Shown in pieces: positions 45,999-54,834 of a stretch of DNA of 64,000 bases (positions are counted from its first letter, which is position 1; the number at the start of each line of letters is the position of its first letter). The stretch lies in NCBI RefSeq assembly GCF_000952855.1, contig NZ_JSVU01000001.1, positions 186,001 through 250,000 on the forward strand. The letters are read 5' to 3'. A program made the position numbers and the translations under genes. The stretch comes from Aequorivita vladivostokensis. Lineage in GTDB: Bacteria; Bacteroidota; Bacteroidia; Flavobacteriales; Flavobacteriaceae. The notes beneath the pieces are model-generated. The model was not told the origin of the DNA. It ran no database searches and saw only the letters and a list, made by a program, of their open reading frames with translations.

Positions 45999-46526
45999 AT
46001 GCAAACCTCCCCACAAAGCACTAAAAATTATAATGTGTGGATTTGGATACTTTCCATCGCTATTCCGCTGGCAGTGGCCGTTTTGTTCACCGTGAAAATT
46101 CCCGGTGCGCCACGCCTTGGCTTTTTACCGCCCATTTATGCAACCATAAATGGATTGACGGCCATAATTCTGATTGTTGCCGTTTACCAAATAAGAAAGG
46201 GAAACCGAAGACTGCATGAACGCCTGATGAAAACCGCCATCGCCTGCTCGGTACTGTTTCTAGGTATGTACGTCGCCTACCACATGACCTCAGATTCCAC
46301 GCCGTTTGGTGGGGAAGGGATTGTGAGATATGTGTACTATTTCATACTTTTAACGCATATTTTACTGTCTATTGTCGTTATTCCCTTTGTATTGATAACC
46401 TTTGTGCGGGGAATTTCGGGACAGTTTTACAAACACCGAAAAATTGCGCGCATCACCTATCCGCTTTGGTTATATGTTGCGGTAAGCGGAGTGATTGTTT
46501 ATTTAATGATTTCACCATATTATTAA
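45999..46526 (+). CDS. DUF420 membrane protein, putative oxidase-assembly factor
   Basis: 175 aa with about five membrane helices. DUF420 features are visible: IYATINGLTAIILIVAVY, RLHERLMKTAIACSVLFLGMYVAYHMTSD, and FRGISGQFYKHRKIARITYPLWLYVAVSGV (His residues at the helix ends). The Firmicutes member CtaM is required for aa3-type oxidase function; the same role is inferred here. It starts 3 bases after SCO, so the two are cotranscribed. Confidence 0.85.
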   Translation: MQTSPQSTKNYNVWIWILSIAIPLAVAVLFTVKIPGAPRLGFLPPIYATINGLTAIILIVAVYQIRKGNRRLHERLMKTAIACSVLFLGMYVAYHMTSDSTPFGGEGIVRYVYYFILLTHILLSIVVIPFVLITFVRGISGQFYKHRKIARITYPLWLYVAVSGVIVYLMISPYY

Positions 46527-46608
46527 ATAGAAAAAAGAGAGAAGAACAGAGAAAAAAGATAATTGTGAAAGCTAACCTTTTCCTTTTTTTTTAAACAATG
46601 AATAATAA

Positions 46609-46845
46609 ATGAAAGCAAAAATTCTTTTCGTTATATTGATTATATTTCTCATCGCGACAGTTCCCGCTGAAGCCCAATGCGCCATGTGCCGTGCCGTTCT
46701 GGAAAGTGAGGAGGGAGGACAGGCTGCCAAGGGGATTAACAATGGTATTGTCTATTTAATGATCTTTCCTTATCTATTGGTCGGCGGTATCGGCTATGCC
46801 ATTTATCGCAGTCGCAAAAAGGCTCGCAGGGAAAATAAATTATAG
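46609..46845 (+). CDS. Small membrane protein with a CxxC motif
   Basis: 78 aa. N-terminal signal-like helix (about 4-21, ending VPAEAQ), then CAMCRAVLESEEGGQ with Cys24 and Cys27, then a single helix (about 43-62) and a Lys/Arg-rich end (RSRKKARRENKL). Topology is probably periplasmic CxxC with a membrane anchor and cytoplasmic basic tail. Its position after DUF420 suggests a redox or copper-linked part in oxidase biogenesis, but I know of no characterised homologue. Confidence 0.7.
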   Translation: MKAKILFVILIIFLIATVPAEAQCAMCRAVLESEEGGQAAKGINNGIVYLMIFPYLLVGGIGYAIYRSRKKARRENKL

Positions 46846-46943
46846 TTTTTCCACAGAAGCTGTAACACTTCTCGTCCCTAATAGTCCTATAAATACTTGA
46901 AACCATCAAAGTTTCCAAGTCTTAACAAGAATTTCACATTTGG

Positions 46944-46959
46944 AAGGGGATTTCCCCTT
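46944..46959. promoter_or_regulatory. GGGG/CCCC inverted repeat before the ABC operon
   Basis: AAGGGG (46944-46949) and CCCCTT (46954-46959) with loop ATTT, 27 bases before the ATG of the ABC ATPase gene. A short operator or leader hairpin is possible; the following TTTATTTTG is one base short of a -7 consensus. Confidence 0.3.
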
Positions 46960-46985
46960 TATTTTGTAAATCAACAATTTTCAGG

Positions 46986-47693
46986 ATGATAGCTATTGAA
47001 AACCTTCACAAGTCATATCACATGGGCAAAAATTCGCTCCATGTTTTAAAAGGAATAAACTTTACGGTTTCTGAAGGTGAAATGGTCTCCATCATGGGCT
47101 CTTCCGGTTCGGGAAAATCTACGCTGCTCAACATCCTCGGCATCCTTGACGAAGCAGACGAAGGCACCTACACGCTGGACGGCACCTTGATCAAGAACCT
47201 GAACGAGAGGGTGGCCGCCCGTTACAGAAACAAATTTCTGGGTTTTATCTTTCAATCCTTCAATCTTATCAATTATAAATCGGCTTTGGAAAACGTGGCC
47301 ATGCCGCTCTATTACCAAGGTGTAAAACGAAACATTCGTGTGGAAAAGGCAATGCACTATCTCGAAAAAGTAGGTCTTGCCGATTGGGCTACGCATCTTC
47401 CCAACGAACTTTCCGGAGGTCAGAAACAACGTGTGGCCATTGCCCGTGCGCTTGCCAGTGACCCAAAAGTATTACTTGCCGATGAACCTACGGGCGCACT
47501 CGATACCAAAACTTCTTATGAAGTAATGGAACTCATCCAAGGCATCAATGACGAGGGAAAAACCATCCTCATTGTTACCCACGAAGACGATATAGCGCAT
47601 ATGACCAAGCGAATCGTAAACCTAAAAGATGGAATTATTATAGACGATTCCGTAGTAACCCAAGTACGGGCAAAAAGCGAGGCCTATGTTTAA
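46986..47693 (+). CDS. ABC transporter ATP-binding protein, MacB/LolD type
   Basis: 235 aa. Walker A GSSGSGKST (about 38), Q-loop FIFQSFNLI, signature LSGGQKQRVAIARAL (about 141), Walker B VLLADEPTGALD and the H-loop His in VTHEDD. The sequence is of the MacB/LolD/FtsE subclass, which powers transport through FtsX-type permeases by mechanotransmission rather than import. It overlaps the next permease gene by 8 bases, and the operon includes adaptors and a TolC protein. Confidence 0.94.
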   Translation: MIAIENLHKSYHMGKNSLHVLKGINFTVSEGEMVSIMGSSGSGKSTLLNILGILDEADEGTYTLDGTLIKNLNERVAARYRNKFLGFIFQSFNLINYKSALENVAMPLYYQGVKRNIRVEKAMHYLEKVGLADWATHLPNELSGGQKQRVAIARALASDPKVLLADEPTGALDTKTSYEVMELIQGINDEGKTILIVTHEDDIAHMTKRIVNLKDGIIIDDSVVTQVRAKSEAYV

Positions 47694-48930
47694 TATTGAA
47701 CGCTGGCAGGAAATTTTTGAAGCAATTCGGAAGAATAAATTGCGAACCTTTTTAACGGGGCTTTCCGTAGCGTCGGGCATTTTCATATTGGTCATTTTGC
47801 TCGCCATTGGGCAAGGTATGTCAAACGGAGTTGCAAAGGAATTTGAAAACGATGCCACCAACCGCATTAGTGTATGGACAAACGTAACTTCGGTTGAATA
47901 TAAGGGATTGAACCCCGGCCGGATAATAGAAATGGACAACCGCGATTACGAAATGGCGGTTAACAAGAACAGCGAGAAGATTGAGCTAAAATCTGGCGTC
48001 TATAGCAGATGGGGCCAATTGACAACCTATAAAAAAGAAAGCGGGAGCTATAGGGTAGAAGGTGTTCGGGGAGATTATCAATTTCTTGAAAATGAAACTT
48101 TGGTCGTAGGCAGGTACATTAACCAGAACGACTTGGATTCCTTTGAAAAAAACGCGGTAATAGGCAATCAGGTCTATCTCGATCTTTTTTTGGGAAAAGA
48201 GGCGCTCGGCGAATATATTGACATTGCTGGAATAAAATTTAAGGTGGTGGGCGTTTATACCGACCCGGGCGGCGAACGGGAGGAAACCCGAATATTCATT
48301 CCGTTGACTACTGCACAGCGTGTTTACAATGCCGGCGATAAACTTCGGTCGCTTGCCTTTACCCTTCAGAAACACGATAAATATGAAGACGCTCTGGCTG
48401 CTTCCGAAGCCTTTTCAGCCGAACTGGAAGCTGATCTAAAAGCAAAACACACCATTGCCCCAAACGATGAAAGGGCAGTAAATGTGAACAATACTCTGGA
48501 AAACGCCAAACGTTTCTATGATCTCAACAATATGATCCGTTGGTTTTTTTGGGGAGTGGGCATTTGCACCATTATTGCCGGGATTGTGGGCGTTAGCAAT
48601 ATTATGCTCATCATCGTAAAGGAACGCACAAAGGAAATCGGCATCCGCAAGGCTATTGGGGCGCAACCTTGGTCCATTATTGGGATGATTCTTCACGAGT
48701 CTATATTCGTAACTGCCATTGCGGGGTTTGTAGGCCTTATCTTCAGCCTGATATTGCTTCAATTAGTGGGGCCATTCATAGAAACAGACTACATACGCAA
48801 TCCGTCCGTTGATTTTTCGGTAGCCATCACCACGGTAATCATACTCGTTGTGGCGGGAGCCGTTGCCGGTTTTTTTCCTGCGTATCGAGCCGCAAATATT
48901 AAACCCATAGAAGCTTTGCGCGATGAGTAA
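47686..48930 (+). CDS. MacB-type FtsX permease 1
   Basis: 414 aa. An N-terminal helix (about 20-42), a periplasmic MacB_PCD domain (about 45-270) and three C-terminal FtsX helices (about 285-310, 335-360, 378-400). It ends FPAYRAANIKPIEALRDE, the standard MacB tail, with the coupling motif VKERTKEIGIRKAIGAQPWSI (about 306). No ATPase domain is fused, unlike E. coli MacB. Overlaps the preceding and following genes by 8 bases each. Confidence 0.9.
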   Translation: MFNIERWQEIFEAIRKNKLRTFLTGLSVASGIFILVILLAIGQGMSNGVAKEFENDATNRISVWTNVTSVEYKGLNPGRIIEMDNRDYEMAVNKNSEKIELKSGVYSRWGQLTTYKKESGSYRVEGVRGDYQFLENETLVVGRYINQNDLDSFEKNAVIGNQVYLDLFLGKEALGEYIDIAGIKFKVVGVYTDPGGEREETRIFIPLTTAQRVYNAGDKLRSLAFTLQKHDKYEDALAASEAFSAELEADLKAKHTIAPNDERAVNVNNTLENAKRFYDLNNMIRWFFWGVGICTIIAGIVGVSNIMLIIVKERTKEIGIRKAIGAQPWSIIGMILHESIFVTAIAGFVGLIFSLILLQLVGPFIETDYIRNPSVDFSVAITTVIILVVAGAVAGFFPAYRAANIKPIEALRDE

Positions 48931-50194
48931 ACTATTCAGCAGGGACAGTTGGGCCGAAATTATTGAAGCCCTTAGCAGCAACTGGTTCAGAACCGTGATG
49001 ACGGCTTTTGGAGTTTTATGGGGAATTTTTATCCTCGTCATTCTCCTAGCGGCAGGCAATGGCTTGGAAAACGGCATTAAGCAGGGTTTCAATGGGATGG
49101 CCACCAACTCAATGTTTATGTGGGCACAGACTGCCTCGCAACCTTACAAGGGCTTGCCCAAAGGCAGGCGGTACAACTTTAAGACCGATGATGTGGAAGC
49201 CATAAAGCAGCAGGTTCCCGGTTTGCGCTTCGTTTCGCCCAGAAACCAACTGGGAGGTTTTCGCGGAAACAACAATGTAGTGCGTGGCCTTCAAACCGGT
49301 GCTTTCAACGTTTATGGCGATTATCCCGAAATTATCCAACAACAGCCAATGGATATTACTTCGGGCCGTTTCATAAATTATTCCGATATAAATGAAAAAC
49401 GAAAGGTGGCAATTATCGGCAGCGGGGTTCAATCTGCCCTCTACGAACCCAATGAAGAGGTAATCGGTTCTTATATAAAGATTAATGGCGTTAATTTTTT
49501 GGTCATCGGCACCTATAAAAAGAAAGGCAATAACGGCGATCCCGAAGAAATGCAGAAAGAAATCTACGTGCCATTCACCTCTTTTTCACAAGCCTTCAAT
49601 ATGGGCGACATTGTGGGATGGATGGCGATTACCGCGGAAGACGGCTCTTCAATAACCAACTTAAAATCGCAAATTTTCGACGTTATCAAAGCACGCCACA
49701 CCATAAATCCGAACGACGAAAGGGCGGTGGGAAATTTTGACCTATATCAAGAATACAGCAAAATAAACGGGTTGTTTACGGCACTTAACTTTGTGGCCTA
49801 TTTTGTTGGGATTTTGGTGCTCCTTTCAGGAATTATCGGCATTAGCAACATCATGTTAATAGTAGTAAAGGAACGCACCAAGGAAATTGGAATCCGCCGT
49901 GCCTTGGGCGCCACCCCGTGGAGCATCCGTGCACAAGTATTGTTGGAGTCAATTTTCTTGACCATCATTTCGGGGATGGCAGGCATAGTCCTGGCCAGTG
50001 CGGTTTTATGGTTCGTTAACTATCAACTCGGCAAAATGGATACAAGCGAAATGATGTTCATCAACCCTTCCGTAAACATCGGCGTAGTGTTTATCGCATT
50101 GACTATTTTGATAGTTTCTGGGCTATTGGCAGGATTGATTCCCGCGCAGAACGCCATAAAAGTGAAACCTGTGGAGGCATTGAGAACGGAATAA
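48923..50194 (+). CDS. MacB-type FtsX permease 2
   Basis: 423 aa with the same order: an N-terminal helix (about 21-42), a periplasmic MacB_PCD domain, and three C-terminal helices. The motif VKERTKEIGIRRALGATPWSI is nearly the same as in permease 1, as is the tail IPAQNAIKVKPVEALRTE. The pair probably forms a heterodimer driven by the upstream ATPase. The substrate is not predictable. Confidence 0.9.
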   Translation: MSKLFSRDSWAEIIEALSSNWFRTVMTAFGVLWGIFILVILLAAGNGLENGIKQGFNGMATNSMFMWAQTASQPYKGLPKGRRYNFKTDDVEAIKQQVPGLRFVSPRNQLGGFRGNNNVVRGLQTGAFNVYGDYPEIIQQQPMDITSGRFINYSDINEKRKVAIIGSGVQSALYEPNEEVIGSYIKINGVNFLVIGTYKKKGNNGDPEEMQKEIYVPFTSFSQAFNMGDIVGWMAITAEDGSSITNLKSQIFDVIKARHTINPNDERAVGNFDLYQEYSKINGLFTALNFVAYFVGILVLLSGIIGISNIMLIVVKERTKEIGIRRALGATPWSIRAQVLLESIFLTIISGMAGIVLASAVLWFVNYQLGKMDTSEMMFINPSVNIGVVFIALTILIVSGLLAGLIPAQNAIKVKPVEALRTE

Positions 50195-50251
50195 AATTTA
50201 TAAATAGAAAAAACCATCAATTAAAAGACTATAATTTCAACAATCAAGAAA

Positions 50252-51421
50252 ATGAAAAAATCAAAAACCATAATAATTCTCGTAACCATTGGTGTATTGT
50301 TTACAGTTTCTATGTATTGGCTATATTCAAAAAATATTGAAGACCCAATCGTTTATGAAACCGAAAAACCTGCAATGGGCTCTATCGTGAAAAAGACAGT
50401 GGCTACGGGTAGTATTGTCCCAAAGGAAGAAGTGCTTATCAAACCGAACATTTCAGGAATAATAGACGAAATATTCGTTGAGGCAGGCGAAATAGTAAAA
50501 GCCGGCGACCTTATCGCAAAAGTAAAGGTAGTACCGAATGTCTCTTCCTTAAACAGTGCCAAGAGCAATATTAGCAGCGTTCGCACTCAAGTGGAGACTG
50601 CCCGCTTGGCCTTAGAGAACCAAAAGAGTATTTATAACCGCCAAAAGCAATTGTTTGAAAAAGGTGTAATCTCTGCCAATGAATTTGACAATGCCCAATT
50701 GGCCTATAACCAAGCACAGCAAAGGCTGAAGCAAGAAGAGGTTAGTTTAAGGGCGGCAAGCCAAAATTATGATATAGTGAGGACCGGAACTACCAGTGGG
50801 ATGGGGGCTTCGGCAAATACCGAGATTCGTGCAACGGTTTCGGGAATGGTGCTGGACGTGCCTGTAAAAACCGGAAACCAGGTAATTGAGGCAAACAATT
50901 TTAACGACGGAACCACTATCGCAACTTTGGCCGACGTGGACAAAATGATTTTTGAAGGAAAGGTGGACGAAAGTGAAGTAGGGAAAATCAAGGAAGGCTT
51001 GCCTCTGAAAATTACCGTGGGAGCCCTTCCCGATAAAACCTTTGATGCCGAACTTGATTACATTGCCCCAAAGGGAGTGGATGAAAACGGCGCAATCCAA
51101 TTTGAAATTAAAGGAACTATGAAGAACCTGGATACCACTTCTACTTTTATCCGGGCAGGACTTAGCGCCAATGCCTCCATTATTTTGGCCAAAGCCGAAA
51201 ATGTGCTGACCATAAAAGAGGCTCTGGTACAGTTTGATCCCAAAACGCAGCAATCATTTGTTGAGGTAATAGTGGGCGACCAAAAATTTGAAAGAAGAGA
51301 TGTGGAACTGGGCGTTAGTGACGGCATAGATGTAGAAGTAAAGAGCGGTATTTCCAAAGACGACAATATAAAAGTTTGGAATCAACTAAAACCAGCACCC
51401 GCAACGGGAGGCAAAGGCTAA
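50252..51421 (+). CDS. Periplasmic adaptor (membrane fusion protein) 1
   Basis: 389 aa. An N-terminal signal/anchor helix (about 7-24), then a lipoyl-like half (VATGSIVPKEEVLIKPNISG, about 50), a coiled-coil hairpin (about 88-175, RTQVETARLALENQ, KGVISANEFDNAQLAYNQAQQ), the second lipoyl half and beta-barrel domain (EIRATVSGMVLDVPVKTGNQ), and a membrane-proximal end. MacA-like; it links the permease to TolC. A second adaptor is encoded after tolC. The dispersed repeat copy at 51422 follows directly after the stop. Confidence 0.9.
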   Translation: MKKSKTIIILVTIGVLFTVSMYWLYSKNIEDPIVYETEKPAMGSIVKKTVATGSIVPKEEVLIKPNISGIIDEIFVEAGEIVKAGDLIAKVKVVPNVSSLNSAKSNISSVRTQVETARLALENQKSIYNRQKQLFEKGVISANEFDNAQLAYNQAQQRLKQEEVSLRAASQNYDIVRTGTTSGMGASANTEIRATVSGMVLDVPVKTGNQVIEANNFNDGTTIATLADVDKMIFEGKVDESEVGKIKEGLPLKITVGALPDKTFDAELDYIAPKGVDENGAIQFEIKGTMKNLDTTSTFIRAGLSANASIILAKAENVLTIKEALVQFDPKTQQSFVEVIVGDQKFERRDVELGVSDGIDVEVKSGISKDDNIKVWNQLKPAPATGGKG

Positions 51422-51464
51422 ATCTTTGTGTTCTCTGTGAAACCTTCGTGTCCTCTGTGGTTAA
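51422..51464. repeat. Second copy of the CTGTG-rich dispersed repeat
   Basis: ATCTTTGTGTTCTCTGTGAA continuing through CCTCTGTGGTTAAA. It matches the left arm of the copy at 969-994 and, inverted, the right arm (1004-1030). Only one arm is here, so it cannot form the hairpin. Confidence 0.55.
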
Positions 51465-51548
51465 AAGGGGCAAGAAATTCAATTAAAAAATTATAAATTT
51501 TGTAACGCAATGGCAATGCAAAAGACTCATTCATCAATAAATCAACCT

Positions 51549-52880
51549 ATGAAGAACATAGCAATCGCTTTCCTTTTTTTGATATTCAGCCTTTCCCTCC
51601 AGGCCCAGGATAAAAAATGGACCCTGCAGGAATGTGTGAACCACGCGCTGGAAAATAATATTTCAGTGAAACAAAGTGAGTTGGAATTGGAACTTACTGA
51701 GGCAGATAAACTGGAGGCTATAGGTAACTTTTTGCCCTCTCTAAATGCAAATGCCAGTGCCTCAAAAAATACGGGGTTAAGTTTAAATCCTACCAACAAT
51801 CAGCTGGAGAATACTACCTTTGGCTCTGCTTCGGCTGCTATAAACGTGGGGCTCACGCTTTTTGATGGCCTCAGGAACGTGCGCCAATTGCAAAGGTCCA
51901 AGCTTTCGGAACTCGCGGCACAATATCGTTTGGACAAAATGAAGGATGATATTGCCTTGGCCGTAGCAAATTCCTATTTACAGGTTTTGTTGAATAAGGC
52001 TAATCTGGAAGTAGCAAAGTCACAAAATATTGTGACACTGGAGCAACTGGATCGCACCAATAATCTTGTAGATGCTGGCGTACTTCCGCGTGGCGACCTT
52101 TTGGAAATCAAAGCTACCGATGCTTCAGAAAAGCAACGTATTGCCGTAGCGGAAAACACCGTTAAAATTTCGTTGATTAGTCTTGCACAATTACTTCTTA
52201 TTAAAGACTATTCAAATTTTGATATAGCAGAAGAAGAATATAAAATAATTGATGGGGGAATTGCAGAGAAGGATGTTTCAGAAATTATTGAAAGTGCAAA
52301 AGAGACCCGCTCTGAAGTGCGGATTGCCCAAAAAAATGTAGATCTCGCAAGAAAAGATGTGCAAATTTCCAGAGGCGCATATTACCCCACGCTTTCTGCA
52401 TTTTTTGGCTATAATACGCGTTATGCTGACAATGATCCTCTAGAACGCCCCTTTATCGATCAATTGTATCTTAATGATGGTATTGGGTATGGGCTACAGC
52501 TGAATGTGCCTATTTTTAATGGTTTTGCCGTAAGGAGTAATGTTAAAAGAAATAAAATTGGTTTAAGGAATTCGGAATATCAATTGGAGCAAGCCCAGCT
52601 CGATTTAGAATCAAATGTTTACCAAGCCTACGTAGATGCCAAAGGCGCACTGAAAGCCTACGAAGCGGCCATCGTTGCATTGGAATCGCAGGAATTGGCG
52701 TATCAATATGCAAAGGATCGCTATGATGTAGGGTTAACAAATGCCTTCGATTTTAGCCAATCAAAATTGCGCTACGACAATGCAAAAATTGAAGAGAACA
52801 GAACTAAATTTGAATACATTTTTAAATTGAAAGTATTGGAGCTCTATTTCGGTGTTCCAGCTAGCGAATTAAAATTTTAA
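51549..52880 (+). CDS. TolC-family outer-membrane efflux protein
   Basis: 443 aa from ATG 51549 (MKNIAIAFLFLIFSLSLQAQ), which begins a clean signal peptide; the longer ORF from 51510 adds 13 polar residues. The mature protein has the duplicated coiled-coil/beta pattern of TolC: WTLQECVNHALENNISVKQS near the start and RSEVRIAQKNVDLARKDVQISRGAYYPTL in the second half, with YDVGLTNAFDFSQSKLRYDNAKIE near the end. It forms the outer-membrane exit duct of the export system encoded around it. Between two adaptor genes. Confidence 0.9.
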   Translation: MKNIAIAFLFLIFSLSLQAQDKKWTLQECVNHALENNISVKQSELELELTEADKLEAIGNFLPSLNANASASKNTGLSLNPTNNQLENTTFGSASAAINVGLTLFDGLRNVRQLQRSKLSELAAQYRLDKMKDDIALAVANSYLQVLLNKANLEVAKSQNIVTLEQLDRTNNLVDAGVLPRGDLLEIKATDASEKQRIAVAENTVKISLISLAQLLLIKDYSNFDIAEEEYKIIDGGIAEKDVSEIIESAKETRSEVRIAQKNVDLARKDVQISRGAYYPTLSAFFGYNTRYADNDPLERPFIDQLYLNDGIGYGLQLNVPIFNGFAVRSNVKRNKIGLRNSEYQLEQAQLDLESNVYQAYVDAKGALKAYEAAIVALESQELAYQYAKDRYDVGLTNAFDFSQSKLRYDNAKIEENRTKFEYIFKLKVLELYFGVPASELKF

Positions 52881-52882
52881 AT

Positions 52883-54166
52883 ATGAAGAAAAAAACACGC
52901 TATTGGGTTATTGCGATAATAGTATTGCTTATTATTTTTCTAATAGTTGGAAAAAAAGCGGGATGGTTCGGAAAATCTGGTGATTTCAAGCAAGTTGAGG
53001 TAACTCAAATAGCTGCAATTGATATTGTGGAAACCGTTGCGGCAACCGGAAAAATACAACCTGAGGTGGAAGTGGCACTTTCGTCGGAAGTTTCCGGAGA
53101 GATTATAGAGCTTCCCGTAAAAGAAGGCCAAACCGTTGAAAAAGGCGACTTATTGGTTAAAATTAACCCCGATCTTATTCAGGCGGCCGTGAGCCAATCG
53201 CAGGCCGGGCTGCAAAATGTGCGCGCGCAATATACACAGGCCCAGGCGAGTGAAAAAAATGCCCGATTAAATTATGAAAGAAACAAGGCACTTTTTGAAA
53301 AAGGCGTTATCTCCAAATCGGAATGGGACAAATCTGTAGCCGATTATGAAATGGCGCAGGCCAATGCCAAGGCAGCCTATTATAACGTGCAGAGTGCTTC
53401 GGCAAATGTAAAGCAGTCTGTGGACAACCTTTCAAGAACAACCATTTATGCGCCCATGAGCGGAACCATTTCAAAGCTTTCTGTAGAATTGGGCGAAAGG
53501 GTAGTGGGAACCGCACAAATGGCGGGTACCGAGATTGTACGTGTTGCCAATCTTCAAAATATGGAAGTGGAAGTAGATGTAAATGAAAATGACATCGTAA
53601 AAGTTTCCGTAGGCGACTCTACCATTGTAGAGGTAGATGCTTATCTAAAACGTGAGTTTACTGGCATCGTTACTGAAATAGCAAACAGTGCTGAAAGTTC
53701 GCTAACGGCAGACCAGGTTACTAATTTTAAGGTAAAAGTTCGTATTCTTCCCGAATCCTATAAAGATCTTACCGAGGGCAAACCGGAGAGCTTCTCGCCT
53801 TTCCGTCCGGGAATGACTGCCACTGTAGATATTATTACAAACAAAAAGAAAAATATCATTGGAGTGCCCATAAGTTCTGTTGTTATAAAGACAGATACGA
53901 CCGATTCCAAAAAATCGTACGTAGCGAACGAAACCGCCAATGGAACGGCTGAAAAATTTGAGGCGGTATACGTAAAAGAAGGAGATGAAGCTAAGTTGCG
54001 CGTCGTAAAGACCGGAATTCAAGACGATTCAAATATAGAAATCATCTCAGGGTTAAAGGTAGGCGAAACCGTAATTACCGGCCCTTATAACACGGTTACT
54101 AAATCGTTAAAGCAAGGAGATAAGGTGGAGGTTTCTTCCACTGAAAATGAAAAAAAGGATAAATAA
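52883..54166 (+). CDS. Periplasmic adaptor (membrane fusion protein) 2
   Basis: 427 aa. An N-terminal helix (about 7-24), lipoyl-like motifs (ATGKIQPEVEVALSSEVSGE, about 54), a coiled-coil hairpin (about 95-180, QAGLQNVRAQYTQAQASEKN, KGVISKSEWDKSVADYEMAQA), then beta-barrel and membrane-proximal domains, with a C-terminal Lys/Glu tail. It is paralogous to adaptor 1, but clearly divergent. Two adaptors for one ATPase/permease pair is unusual; they may form mixed rings. It starts 2 bases after tolC, and its stop overlaps the tsaB ATG. Confidence 0.9.
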   Translation: MKKKTRYWVIAIIVLLIIFLIVGKKAGWFGKSGDFKQVEVTQIAAIDIVETVAATGKIQPEVEVALSSEVSGEIIELPVKEGQTVEKGDLLVKINPDLIQAAVSQSQAGLQNVRAQYTQAQASEKNARLNYERNKALFEKGVISKSEWDKSVADYEMAQANAKAAYYNVQSASANVKQSVDNLSRTTIYAPMSGTISKLSVELGERVVGTAQMAGTEIVRVANLQNMEVEVDVNENDIVKVSVGDSTIVEVDAYLKREFTGIVTEIANSAESSLTADQVTNFKVKVRILPESYKDLTEGKPESFSPFRPGMTATVDIITNKKKNIIGVPISSVVIKTDTTDSKKSYVANETANGTAEKFEAVYVKEGDEAKLRVVKTGIQDDSNIEIISGLKVGETVITGPYNTVTKSLKQGDKVEVSSTENEKKDK

Positions 54167-54825
54167 TGGCAATTATTTTGTGTCTTGAAACTGCGACTAC
54201 CAATTGTTCGGTTGCGGTGGCGATTGATGGGGAAGTTAAGGCGATCCGTGAAGAAAACGATGAAAAATTCTCCCACGCTGAAAAGCTTCATGTTTTTATT
54301 GAAGAGGTTCTAAATGAAGCCAATATTAATAGAAAGGAACTAGATGCCATTGCCGTCAGCAAAGGTCCCGGTTCCTATACAGGCCTCCGCATTGGTGTGT
54401 CTGCTGCCAAAGGACTTTGTTTTGCATTGGATGTACCTTTGATTTCAATACCTACCTTGGATGTCTTAGTGCAACAGGTAGAACAAACAGGTGGATACAT
54501 CATTCCGCTACTCGATGCCCGCCGGATGGAAGTTTATGCGGCCGTTTACAATGCGGCCAAAAAACAGATTCGCGAAACGAAGGCCGAAATATTAGATGAG
54601 AATTCTTTTAGCAATTATTTAAAGGAAGGCAAGACAACATTTATTGGTGATGGGGCAAATAAATTCAAGCAGTTATGTTCAAATGGGAATGCGGTTTTTC
54701 TCGACCATAAATTTCCATCTTCCGCGGCAATGGCAACTTTGGCAGAGGCCAAATACGAAATAAGCGACACCGAGGATGTCGCTTATTTTGAACCCTTTTA
54801 CTTAAAGGAATTTATGTTAGGATAG
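54166..54825 (+). CDS. tsaB: tRNA t6A biosynthesis protein TsaB
   Basis: 219 aa. TsaB is the TsaD partner in the threonylcarbamoyl transfer that makes t6A37 on ANN-decoding tRNAs. It has the ASKHA-fold N-terminus ILCLETATTNCSVAVAIDG and the diagnostic motif AVSKGPGSYTGLRIGVSAAKG (about 63-83), followed by LDARRMEVYAAVY. It is the last gene of the export operon, overlapping adaptor 2 by one base, a placement with no obvious functional link. It converges with the next gene. Confidence 0.93.
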   Translation: MAIILCLETATTNCSVAVAIDGEVKAIREENDEKFSHAEKLHVFIEEVLNEANINRKELDAIAVSKGPGSYTGLRIGVSAAKGLCFALDVPLISIPTLDVLVQQVEQTGGYIIPLLDARRMEVYAAVYNAAKKQIRETKAEILDENSFSNYLKEGKTTFIGDGANKFKQLCSNGNAVFLDHKFPSSAAMATLAEAKYEISDTEDVAYFEPFYLKEFMLG

Positions 54826-54834
54826 AACCACTTT

